Source of the DNA: DAOTVS01 sp034436375
GTDB lineage: Bacteria; Chloroflexota; Anaerolineae; SpSt-313
Length of the DNA stretch: 7,312 nt
NCBI GenBank assembly: GCA_034436375.1
Contig: DAOTVS010000186.1
Coordinates: 1-7,312, forward strand
Reading direction: 5' to 3'
The notes below the pieces were generated by a model. That model searched no databases and was not told the DNA's origin. It saw nothing but the letters and a program-made list of their open reading frames with translations. Below are positions 1-5,678 of this stretch, piece by piece. The translations under genes were made by a program, and so were the position numbers. Numbering within the stretch: the stretch's first letter is position 1; every line of letters starts with the position of its first letter.

Positions 1-2132
1 ATGTGCCCGAGCAGGCGGCGCGGGCCATGCAGCAGTTCTTCCGCACCGGCAACCTGACGGCCCTGCGCGAGCTGGCATTGAGGCGCGCCGCCGACCGGGT
101 GGATGAGCAGATGCGCCACTATATGGAAATGCGGGCGATCCCCGGGCCCTGGCCGGCTGGTGAACGCTTGTTGGTCTCGGTCAGCCCCGGCCCGCTCAGT
201 GAGCGCCTGGTGCGGGCGGGCCGGCGCATGGCGGCCAAGCTGGACGCCGAATGGTACGCCGTCTACGCCGAGACGCCGGCCTACGCCCATCTGAGTGAGG
301 CGGAGCGGGACCGCGTGGCGCACACGCTGCGGCTGGCGGAGGAGTTGGGCGCCAAGATCGCGACCGTGCCGGGCGCCGATGCGGCTGATGCCATCCTGAG
401 CTTTGCGCGGTCGCACAATGTGACGCAGATCATCGCCGGCAAGCCCCTGCGCCCGCGCCTGGTGGAACTGGTGCGCGGCTCGTTCGTGGATAGGCTCATC
501 CGCCGCAGCGGGCCGATCGACGTCTATGTCATCAACAGCGGCGAGGAGGATGCAGCGCTGCCCGCCAAACCGGTGCAGCGGGTGCGCGCACCGTGGCAGC
601 CCTACCTGTGTGCCCTGGCCCTGGTGGTCATTGCCTCGCTGCTGGGGCATGTCGTCAGCGATTTCCTGACCCCGGCGAACCTGGTCATGCTCTATTTGCT
701 GGTGGTCATGATCGCTGCGGCGCGCTGGGGGCATGGTCCTTCGATCCTGGCGGCTATCTTGAGTGTGGCAGCTTTTGACTTTTTCCTGGTGCCGCCCACC
801 CTGACTTTTGCCGTCCAAGACACCCAGTACCTGTTGACCTTTGTCGGCCTGCTGGCCGTGGGGCTGGTGATCAGCACGTTGGCGGCGCGGGCGCGCGATC
901 AAGCGGAAGCGGCGGCGCGGCGGGAGACCGATACCGCCGCCCTGCTGGCGCTGAGCCGCGATCTGGCGACAGCGGTCAGGCTCACCGATATCGTGCAGGG
1001 CATTGTGACCCATGCGGGCGAGACTTTTGGGCGCGAGGTGTTTGTGTTGTTGCCGGAGGATGGCATCCTATCCCCTCAGGGGGGCGGGTCGGACATCGCG
1101 ATATCCGAAAATGAGCGGGCTGTGGCGACCTGGGCGTTCCGCCATGGGCAGCCCGCTGGGCGCAATACCGATACCCTGCCGGCGGCGGAGGGACGCTACC
1201 TGCCGCTGCGCACACCGCGGGGCGTGATCGGCGTGCTGGGGATCAAGCCGGCGGCTGGCGCGGCCCTGACGCCTGCCCAACTGCGCCTGATGGAGGCTTT
1301 CGCCGGGCTGGCTGCCCTGGCCATTGAGCGGGCGCAGCTGGCAAAGCAGGCCAGCCAGGCCCAGTTGCTGCAGGCGACGGAGAAGCTGCACTCGGCGCTG
1401 CTCAGCTCGATCTCGCACGACCTGCGTACGCCCCTGGCCTCGATCACCGGGGCACTGAGCAGCCTGCGCGACGATGCCGCCTATCTGGATGAGGACGCGC
1501 GGCGAGCCCTGGTTGACACAGCCTGGGGCGAGGCCGAGCGACTGAACCGCCTGGTGGGCAACCTGCTGGAGATGACGCGGCTCGAGGCCGGGGCGCTCAA
1601 GCTGAACCGCCAGCCCAGCGATCTGCAGGAAGTGGTGGGCGCAGCCCTCGAGCAGGTGGCTGAGGGCCTACATGATCGCCCCGTGCAGGTGGACGTGCCG
1701 GCTGCCCTGCCCCCGGTGCCCATGGACCCGGCGCTGATTGTGCAGGTGCTCGCCAAGCTGCTGGATAACGCCCTCAAGTATTCGGAAAGCGGCTCACCGC
1801 TCGAGATCCATGCCTCGATCCAGGGCGCACACGCTCAGATTGCGGTGGCTGACCGAGGGGTTGGCATTCCGCCGGAGGACCTGACGCGCGTGTTCGACAA
1901 GTTCTACCGTGTGCAGCGCACCTGCACCACGACCGGGGACCCTGGCGAGCGGTCCGCAGCCAGCTGGGGTGCCCAGGCGAGCGGCACCGGGCTGGGGCTT
2001 TCGATCGCCCGCGGTATCGTCGAGGCTCACGGGGGCAGCATCTGGGCGGAGAACCGCCCGGGGGGCGGCACGGTGGTGACCTTGTCGTTGCCGCTGGGGC
2101 CTGGCGATCATGGGGTGGAGGTAGGCCCATGA
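1..2132 (+). CDS. kdpD: KdpD sensor histidine kinase (5' partial)
   Basis: Membrane sensor kinase of the K+-responsive KdpDE system; it autophosphorylates on His and passes the phosphate to KdpE. The frame is open at the left edge, so the real start and the N-terminal Walker A part of the KdpD domain (roughly 190 residues by comparison with full-length KdpD) lie outside. Counting from the GTG at position 3: residues 1-40 are the end of the KdpD domain (FFRTGNLTALRELALRR), 53-180 a Usp-like domain, about 201-293 the four-helix DUF4118 membrane block (including FFLVPP and QYLLTF), about 310-445 a GAF-like domain, then HisKA with ISHDLRTP (His472). The ATPase domain has the N box (LLDNALKYS, Asn589), G1 (DRGVGIP, 617-623), F box (VFDKFYRV, 630-637) and G2 (GTGLGL, 661-666). 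About 15 extra residues sit between the F and G2 boxes. The TGA overlaps the kdpE ATG by 4 bp, which indicates translational coupling. The family call is very secure; the ion specificity is inferred. Confidence 0.96.
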   Translation, partial: VPEQAARAMQQFFRTGNLTALRELALRRAADRVDEQMRHYMEMRAIPGPWPAGERLLVSVSPGPLSERLVRAGRRMAAKLDAEWYAVYAETPAYAHLSEAERDRVAHTLRLAEELGAKIATVPGADAADAILSFARSHNVTQIIAGKPLRPRLVELVRGSFVDRLIRRSGPIDVYVINSGEEDAALPAKPVQRVRAPWQPYLCALALVVIASLLGHVVSDFLTPANLVMLYLLVVMIAAARWGHGPSILAAILSVAAFDFFLVPPTLTFAVQDTQYLLTFVGLLAVGLVISTLAARARDQAEAAARRETDTAALLALSRDLATAVRLTDIVQGIVTHAGETFGREVFVLLPEDGILSPQGGGSDIAISENERAVATWAFRHGQPAGRNTDTLPAAEGRYLPLRTPRGVIGVLGIKPAAGAALTPAQLRLMEAFAGLAALAIERAQLAKQASQAQLLQATEKLHSALLSSISHDLRTPLASITGALSSLRDDAAYLDEDARRALVDTAWGEAERLNRLVGNLLEMTRLEAGALKLNRQPSDLQEVVGAALEQVAEGLHDRPVQVDVPAALPPVPMDPALIVQVLAKLLDNALKYSESGSPLEIHASIQGAHAQIAVADRGVGIPPEDLTRVFDKFYRVQRTCTTTGDPGERSAASWGAQASGTGLGLSIARGIVEAHGGSIWAENRPGGGTVVTLSLPLGPGDHGVEVGP
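2117..2121 (+). promoter_or_regulatory. Ribosome binding site of kdpE
   Basis: GGAGG lies 7 nt before the ATG at 2129, inside the last codons of kdpD. It supports that start and the ATGA-coupled reading of the two genes. Confidence 0.8.
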
Positions 2133-2818
2133 GCGAGACAGATGCGCGGGTGCTGATCGTCGATGATGAGCGGGCCATCCGGCGCTTCCTGCAGCTATCG
2201 TTGGCGGCCCACGGTTACAGGATCATCGAGGCGACGACGGGCAATGAGGCACTGACCGTGGCGGCGACTGGCCACCCCGACGTGATCATCCTGGACCTCG
2301 GCCTGCCCGATCTGGATGGCATCGAGGTGGTGCGGCGCCTGCGTGAATGGACACAGACGCCCATCATCATCCTCTCTGTACGCGAGGCGGAGGCCGACAA
2401 GGTCGCCGCTCTGGACGCCGGGGCGGATGATTACCTGACCAAGCCCTTTGGCGTTGGCGAACTGCTGGCGCGCTTAAGGGTCGTGCTTCGGCGCGTCCAG
2501 CCGGCGGCGGAGCCGATCTTTGCGATCGGTGAGCTGGTGGTGGACCTGGCGCGCCGCCGGGTGACCGTGGCGGGGGAGGAGGTGCAGCTGACCCCCACGG
2601 AGTATGGCCTGCTGCGAGCCCTGGTCATCCACAGCGGGCGTGTACTGACTCATGCCCAGCTGTTGCGCGAGGTGTGGGGGGTGGCCTATGCCGATGAGAC
2701 CCACCTGCTCCGCGTGAACATTTCCAACCTGCGCCGCAAGATCGAGCGCGAGCCCGCCCGCCCGCGCTATATCATCACTGAGCCGGGGGTGGGCTACCGT
2801 CTGCGCGATGATCGCTAG
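2129..2818 (+). CDS. kdpE: KdpE response regulator (OmpR/PhoB family)
   Basis: DNA-binding response regulator, cytoplasmic partner of the KdpD encoded directly upstream; in the known system, phosphorylated KdpE activates kdpFABC. The 229-residue length matches the family. The receiver domain (about 7-120) has the acidic pair Asp12-Asp13, the phosphoacceptor Asp56 in ILDLGLPDLDG, Ser83 at the usual Ser/Thr switch site and Lys105 in TKPF, so all catalytic residues are present. The winged-helix domain (about 130-227) has LTPTEYGLLRALV, the recognition-helix stretch THLLRVNISNLRRKIE and the terminal hairpin ITEPGVGYRL. The start is chosen because it has a good Shine-Dalgarno sequence and the 4-bp overlap with kdpD. 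The gene ends facing the minus-strand sugar-acid kinase. No kdpFABC gene is visible, so its targets are not in this window. Other OmpR-type regulators would look similar, but pairing with a KdpD-type kinase settles the name. Confidence 0.95.
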   Translation: MSETDARVLIVDDERAIRRFLQLSLAAHGYRIIEATTGNEALTVAATGHPDVIILDLGLPDLDGIEVVRRLREWTQTPIIILSVREAEADKVAALDAGADDYLTKPFGVGELLARLRVVLRRVQPAAEPIFAIGELVVDLARRRVTVAGEEVQLTPTEYGLLRALVIHSGRVLTHAQLLREVWGVAYADETHLLRVNISNLRRKIEREPARPRYIITEPGVGYRLRDDR

Positions 2819-2845
2819 AATGGACCTCACGCGGAGGCGCGCAGG

Positions 2846-2869
2846 CTTGTCCTGAGCGAAGCCGAAGGG
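2846..2869 (+). repeat. Interspersed 24-nt motif (TCCTGAGCGAAGCCGAAGGG core)
   Basis: The motif starts CTTG and continues as TCCTGAGCGAAGCCGAAGGG. I recognise this as a motif scattered in many copies between genes of some environmental bacteria, Chloroflexota among them; read on the other strand it gives spurious peptides such as PFGFAQDKP. Only one copy is in this window, so its repeat status rests on memory of other genomes and not on this sequence. Confidence 0.55.
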
Positions 2870-2894
2870 ACGCGGAGAGGACGGGGAAGGAAAC

Positions 2895-2924
2895 CGCAGA
2901 TGAACGCGGATGAACGCAGATGAC
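2895..2924 (+). repeat. Tandem repeat, 3 x 10 bp
   Basis: Three adjoining 10-bp units, CGCAGATGAA, CGCGGATGAA and CGCAGATGAC, differ from each other at one or two positions. The array lies in the gap between the convergent kdpE and sugar-acid kinase genes and abuts the inverted repeat that begins at 2924. The units are seen directly. No coding role is supported; short readable frames across it are artefacts of the repeat. Confidence 0.85.
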
Positions 2925-3040
2925 CGGAATCCCCAGCTCGCTGCGGCGTCCCCACCCAGCGCTCGAGCAGAACACTCGGCGATAGCGCGAAGGGTACTCC
3001 CTGGTAACGCAAAGACGCTGCAGCAAGCTGGGGATTCCGG
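2924..3040. repeat. Large imperfect inverted repeat with inner hairpins
   Basis: The left arm 2924-2950 and the right arm 3014-3040 are reverse complements over 27 nt with two non-Watson-Crick positions (2939/3025, and a possible G-T pair at 2945/3019). The outer 15 bp, CCGGAATCCCCAGCT against AGCTGGGGATTCCGG, are perfect. The 63-nt interior has its own dyads: GCGCT (2959-2963) with AGCGC (2984-2988), the palindrome GCTCGAGC (2961-2968), and AGGG-TACT-CCCT (2991-3002). Either strand could therefore fold into a branched structure. It lies between convergent genes and could act as a two-way terminator or be a small mobile repeat of MITE/REP type. There is no T-run after either arm, so it is not a classical intrinsic terminator, and I see no obvious target-site duplication. 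Confidence 0.8.
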
Positions 3041-3059
3041 ACGGCGCCTGGGTTCACTG

Positions 3060-4496
3060 TCATCCCCGGCACTGTGCGACGATATCGCGCAGGGTGTCGG
3101 CCGTGCCGACGTTGCCCGGGAAAACGACATAGGGCGCACCGGGGAGTAGGCTCTCTGCCCCCGCACGCCAGACGGGCACGCCCGGCTGCACCTGGCCCAA
3201 CACGCGCGCCCGGCGGATGCCCAACGCCTGGGTGGCTACATCGCTGGAGGTGATGCCGCCCTTGGCCACGACAAAGGCCGGCGGTGTACGGCGTACCACC
3301 CGGCGCACGAGCGCACACAGCGCCTCAGAGACGGCCCGAGCGATGGCCAGGTTGTCCTCGGGCGAGCCGCCTACGATCACCCGGCGGCTGGTGGCCAGCA
3401 CCACGTCCTGCCCCTGCCCGAGCGCCACGGTGACGGAGTCTTCCAGCACCTGCAGGGCCTCCTCGCGTGTCGTTCCATTGAGGATGGCGGGCACGTCCAT
3501 CTGCAGCGGGGCGATTTCCGGGAGCGTCAGCAGTGAGCGCCACTGGTCGGTGCTGCGGGCGACGTGGGAGCCTACCACGATGAGCCCGGGGCGGCGGCGG
3601 GCGCCGGGGGCAAAGAGATCGGCTGCCGTGAGGAGCCCCCGGGGCGCAATGGCGCTGCGCACCCGCACAAAGGAGGCTGCGGTGCGGTAGAGAAAGCGCT
3701 TGCCTGCCTGCTCCGCCGCCAGCAATCCGGCCACGAGCACCTCCAGGTCGGCATAGGCGGCCGCGTTGACGATGACTGGCGTGCGCCCCTGCACCGTGCG
3801 CAGCAGGCGCTCCACGGCAGCCGGCCCTCCCTGGCGCAGCGTGGCCAGGGAGATGCTGGCGACCGTAGAGGCGGGAATGCGCCCGGCCGTCTTTTCCTCC
3901 ACCCAGCGGCGCAGGTCCGAGGAATGGTAGGCGAAAGCGGGGTCGCGGGCGAACTCGGTCTCGCCGGCTGGCACCAGGCGCTCGCCCTGCAGGACATAAT
4001 GCACGTCGTCGAGGGTGTAGCGGCCGCCCTCGAGGAAGAAGGGGATGAGCAACAGACCATCGTAGGGCCGGCCAAGCTCCGCTTCCAGCGCATTCGCCAG
4101 GGCGTCGACCTCGGCCGGGTAGTGGCCGCGCAGGGTCGAGTCGCTGCGGCTGACGATGACAAACTCGCGGCCGGCCCTGCGGGCCGCCTGGACCAGGTTG
4201 TGGGCGATTTCCTGGTTTATCAGGGCAGCTTGTGCGGCGGACAGACTGCGCGAGTTGGTCAGGATATAGAAAGCAGGGGCGGGATCGGCGAGCGCCACGG
4301 CCAGGTCATCGATCTGCCAGGTGGCCAGGACATCAATGTCGTGCACAGTCTGCGTGCCGGTTGGGTCGTCATCCAACACGACCACCTTGCGCCCCGAGGC
4401 GGTGACGGCGCGCTCGATCTCCGCGGCCAGGCCAACGTCGGGCCAGGGTAAAGGAAGGGTAGCAAAAAGGTCATCTTTGCGTTGTGTAGTGGTCAT
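3060..4496 (-). CDS. Four-carbon acid sugar kinase family protein
   Basis: A cytoplasmic ATP-dependent kinase of the family once called DUF1537; characterised members phosphorylate threonate or erythronate at the entry of four-carbon acid sugar breakdown. The 478-residue length is within the family range. The N-terminal sugar-binding domain shows VVVLDDDPTGTQTVHDIDVL (DDDPTGT at 42-48), ILTNSRS (78-84) and SRSDSTLRGHYP (116-127). The C-terminal nucleotide-binding domain shows VVAKGGITSSD (KGGITSSD at 412-419) and PYVVFPGNVGTADTL (FPGNVG at 459-464). The DDDPTGTQTVH form marks a subgroup distinct from the ADDLTGA-type kinases, so the exact substrate cannot be named. The ATG at 4494-4496 is the first in this frame; its Shine-Dalgarno is weak (GGA about 9 nt upstream). 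The usual partners (dehydrogenase, class II aldolase, isomerase) are absent here, so it stands alone, convergent with kdpE and divergent from the hydrolase lipoprotein gene. Confidence 0.9.
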   Translation of the reverse strand: MTTTQRKDDLFATLPLPWPDVGLAAEIERAVTASGRKVVVLDDDPTGTQTVHDIDVLATWQIDDLAVALADPAPAFYILTNSRSLSAAQAALINQEIAHNLVQAARRAGREFVIVSRSDSTLRGHYPAEVDALANALEAELGRPYDGLLLIPFFLEGGRYTLDDVHYVLQGERLVPAGETEFARDPAFAYHSSDLRRWVEEKTAGRIPASTVASISLATLRQGGPAAVERLLRTVQGRTPVIVNAAAYADLEVLVAGLLAAEQAGKRFLYRTAASFVRVRSAIAPRGLLTAADLFAPGARRRPGLIVVGSHVARSTDQWRSLLTLPEIAPLQMDVPAILNGTTREEALQVLEDSVTVALGQGQDVVLATSRRVIVGGSPEDNLAIARAVSEALCALVRRVVRRTPPAFVVAKGGITSSDVATQALGIRRARVLGQVQPGVPVWRAGAESLLPGAPYVVFPGNVGTADTLRDIVAQCRG

Positions 4497-4752
4497 GAGT
4501 CACAATCCATTCCATGGTATGATCAGGAGGCCCCGCAAAACGAGACTACTATAAAAGGCCCCAGAGGCCAAATCCTCTGCAATCCCGGAGGGTAGCCTTG
4601 CCCCCGTGCCCTCATTCTGTAGGGCCGGTTGGGTCAGGGCCTAAGCCGTATCAAGAGGCGGAAGTGGCCGCGGCATCGTGCTGCGCCGTTCCCTATTTGA
4701 TACGCGCGCGGATGAGGCCCACAGCCGGCAACGGAAGGACCCAAGTACTGGG

Positions 4753-4781
4753 TTGACGCCCTCCGGCGGCCGTAGTACGAT
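4753..4781 (+). promoter_or_regulatory. Sigma70-type promoter of the hydrolase lipoprotein gene
   Basis: TTGACG (4753-4758), a 17-nt spacer, then TACGAT (4776-4781): 5/6 and 4/6 matches to the housekeeping consensus at ideal spacing. Predicted transcription starts near 4788, giving a leader of about 35 nt that contains the ribosome binding site. The dyad ACCCA/TGGGT at 4739-4753 overlaps the first base of the -35 box, a position where a regulator could bind; that role is speculation. Confidence 0.65.
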
Positions 4782-4810
4782 GCCAGAAGGGTCTGTGTTT
4801 TGTATGGAGC

Positions 4811-4816
4811 GGGAGG
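4811..4816 (+). promoter_or_regulatory. Ribosome binding site of the hydrolase lipoprotein gene
   Basis: GGGAGG lies 6 nt before the ATG at 4823. It fixes the start that includes the signal peptide, instead of the later Met40 from which a cytoplasmic form would begin. Confidence 0.75.
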
Positions 4817-4822
4817 CTGCAT

Positions 4823-5557
4823 ATGCGCAAGCAATGGCTGATTGGGACGATCTTGGGCCTGGCGGCGTTGGCTGCCTGCACCGGCAGCGCGGGAAACGCG
4901 CCCGCTCCGACATCTATACCGACAGTAGAGGGTACCGAAATGGCGGAGAACGTGCACTGGTTGGGACATGCGAGCTTCAGGCTGACGGGCGACAAGGTCA
5001 TTTACATCGATCCCTGGCAGCTCAAGGCCGATCGGCCACCCGTAGCGGATATCATTCTCATCACCCATGGGCACTATGACCACTGCTCGCCGGAGGACGT
5101 GGCCAAAATCCGTGGCCCGCGGACGACGGTGCTGGCGACGGCTGCCTGTGCCTCTCAACTGCCCGGCCCGGTGCAGGTGGTCAAGCCGGGCGAAAAGCTC
5201 ACCGTACAGGGCGTCAGCATCGAGACAGTGCCTGCCTACAACATCAATAAGAGCTATCATCCCAAGGCAGATAACAATGTGGGCTATATCGTCACGCTGA
5301 ATGGCGAGCGCATCTATCATGCAGGCGATACTGACCACATCCCAGAGATGGATAGCATCCAGGCCGATGTGGCGCTCTTACCTGTAGGTGGCAAATACAC
5401 GATGGATGCGGCTGAGGCGGCCAAGGCGGCCAACGCCATGCGGCCCGGCATGGCCGTGCCTATCCATTGGGGCACTATCGTGGGCGACCGCGGCGACGCC
5501 GACCGTTTCAAAGAGCTGGCCAAGGTACCCGTAGAAATCCTGAATGTAGAGCAGTGA
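4823..5557 (+). CDS. MBL-fold metal-dependent hydrolase, predicted lipoprotein
   Basis: A 244-residue metallo-beta-lactamase-fold protein of the UPF0173/UlaG-like type. Residues 1-19 form a lipoprotein signal peptide: RK, a hydrophobic stretch (WLIGTILGLAALAA) and a lipobox LAAC with Cys19 as the lipidation site, so it should be anchored on the outer face of the cytoplasmic membrane. A Pro/Thr/Ser/Ala linker (20-40) leads into the enzyme domain. Its marks are WLGHASFRL (46-54), YIDPW (61-65), the metal motif HGHYDH (His82, His84, Asp86, His87), HAGDTD (166-171, Asp169 the likely bridging ligand), LLPVGGKYTMDAAEAA (185-200) and PIHWGT (His215). All expected metal ligands appear present. The substrate is unknown; relatives act on sugar lactone phosphates, on N-acyl lipids, or are uncharacterised. 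It has its own promoter and ribosome binding site and looks monocistronic. The fold and signal peptide are secure; the function is not. Confidence 0.9.
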   Translation: MRKQWLIGTILGLAALAACTGSAGNAPAPTSIPTVEGTEMAENVHWLGHASFRLTGDKVIYIDPWQLKADRPPVADIILITHGHYDHCSPEDVAKIRGPRTTVLATAACASQLPGPVQVVKPGEKLTVQGVSIETVPAYNINKSYHPKADNNVGYIVTLNGERIYHAGDTDHIPEMDSIQADVALLPVGGKYTMDAAEAAKAANAMRPGMAVPIHWGTIVGDRGDADRFKELAKVPVEILNVEQ

Positions 5558-5595
5558 GCGAAGCGGACCAGTCTACCCCCTCGGAGGCTCCTCTC

Positions 5596-5626
5596 GCGGC
5601 CCTGGCGCGGTGTCGACCCGGGCCGC
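5596..5626 (+). terminator. GC-rich hairpin, possible terminator of the lipoprotein gene
   Basis: GCGGCCC (5596-5602) pairs with GGGCCGC (5620-5626), with two further pairs after a mismatch (GG 5604-5605 with CC 5617-5618). It lies about 40 nt after the hydrolase stop and before the next promoter, where a terminator would be expected. The following bases (TTGCTCCTCT) are only partly T-rich, so this is a weak example. Confidence 0.35.
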
Positions 5627-5642
5627 TTGCTCCTCTCATAAC

Positions 5643-5670
5643 TTGACAATAACGGAAAGAAGACTATTAT
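5643..5670 (+). promoter_or_regulatory. Near-consensus sigma70 promoter of the P-type ATPase gene
   Basis: TTGACA (5643-5648, 6/6), a 16-nt spacer and TATTAT (5665-5670, 5/6), in an A/T-richer island within very GC-rich DNA. The transcription start expected about 7 nt after the -10 box falls at 5676-5679, at or next to the ATG at 5679. The mRNA would be leaderless or carry only a few bases before the start codon. Confidence 0.75.
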
Positions 5671-5678
5671 CAGTCGCT

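Larger units (their letters stand above)
4497..4822. other. Divergent intergenic region, no gene seen
   Basis: These 326 bases separate the minus-strand sugar-acid kinase from the plus-strand lipoprotein gene. I find no convincing small gene, tRNA or known RNA. Features visible: a possible minus-strand -10 (TATAGT, at 4553-4548) for the kinase gene with no good -35; two small hairpins, CAGAGG/CCTCTG (4562-4567 with 4574-4579) and GCCCT/AGGGC (4608-4612 with 4621-4625); a dyad ACCCA-AGTAC-TGGGT (4739-4753) touching the -35 box of the lipoprotein promoter. The hairpins are short and may be chance. Confidence 0.6.

Noticed and set aside
2895..2924. CRISPR-like array
   Set aside because: Three adjoining 10-bp units have no spacers and are too short; this is a simple tandem repeat.
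2474..3318. Overlapping minus-strand open frames spanning the end of kdpE and the intergenic gap
   Set aside because: Their peptides (PFGFAQDKPARLR, SSAFIRVHLRF and similar) come from translating the intergenic repeats and run into kdpE and the kinase; they are not genes.
3564..4451. Plus-strand open frame of 295 codons opposite the sugar-acid kinase
   Set aside because: It is the complement of a well-conserved kinase gene, has Gly/Arg/Gln-rich low-complexity sequence, and lacks a convincing ribosome binding site.
4560..4700. Possible tRNA or structured RNA from several small hairpins
   Set aside because: The stems are only 5-6 bp and do not assemble into a cloverleaf or a known riboswitch pattern.
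4678..5079. Plus-strand open frame upstream of and overlapping the lipoprotein gene
   Set aside because: It would begin upstream of the predicted promoter and runs in another frame through the signal peptide; no domain is visible.
4634..5338. Minus-strand open frame of 234 codons across the lipoprotein gene and its promoter
   Set aside because: It is antisense to a gene with a complete signal peptide, metal-binding motifs, promoter and ribosome binding site, and the peptide resembles no family I know.
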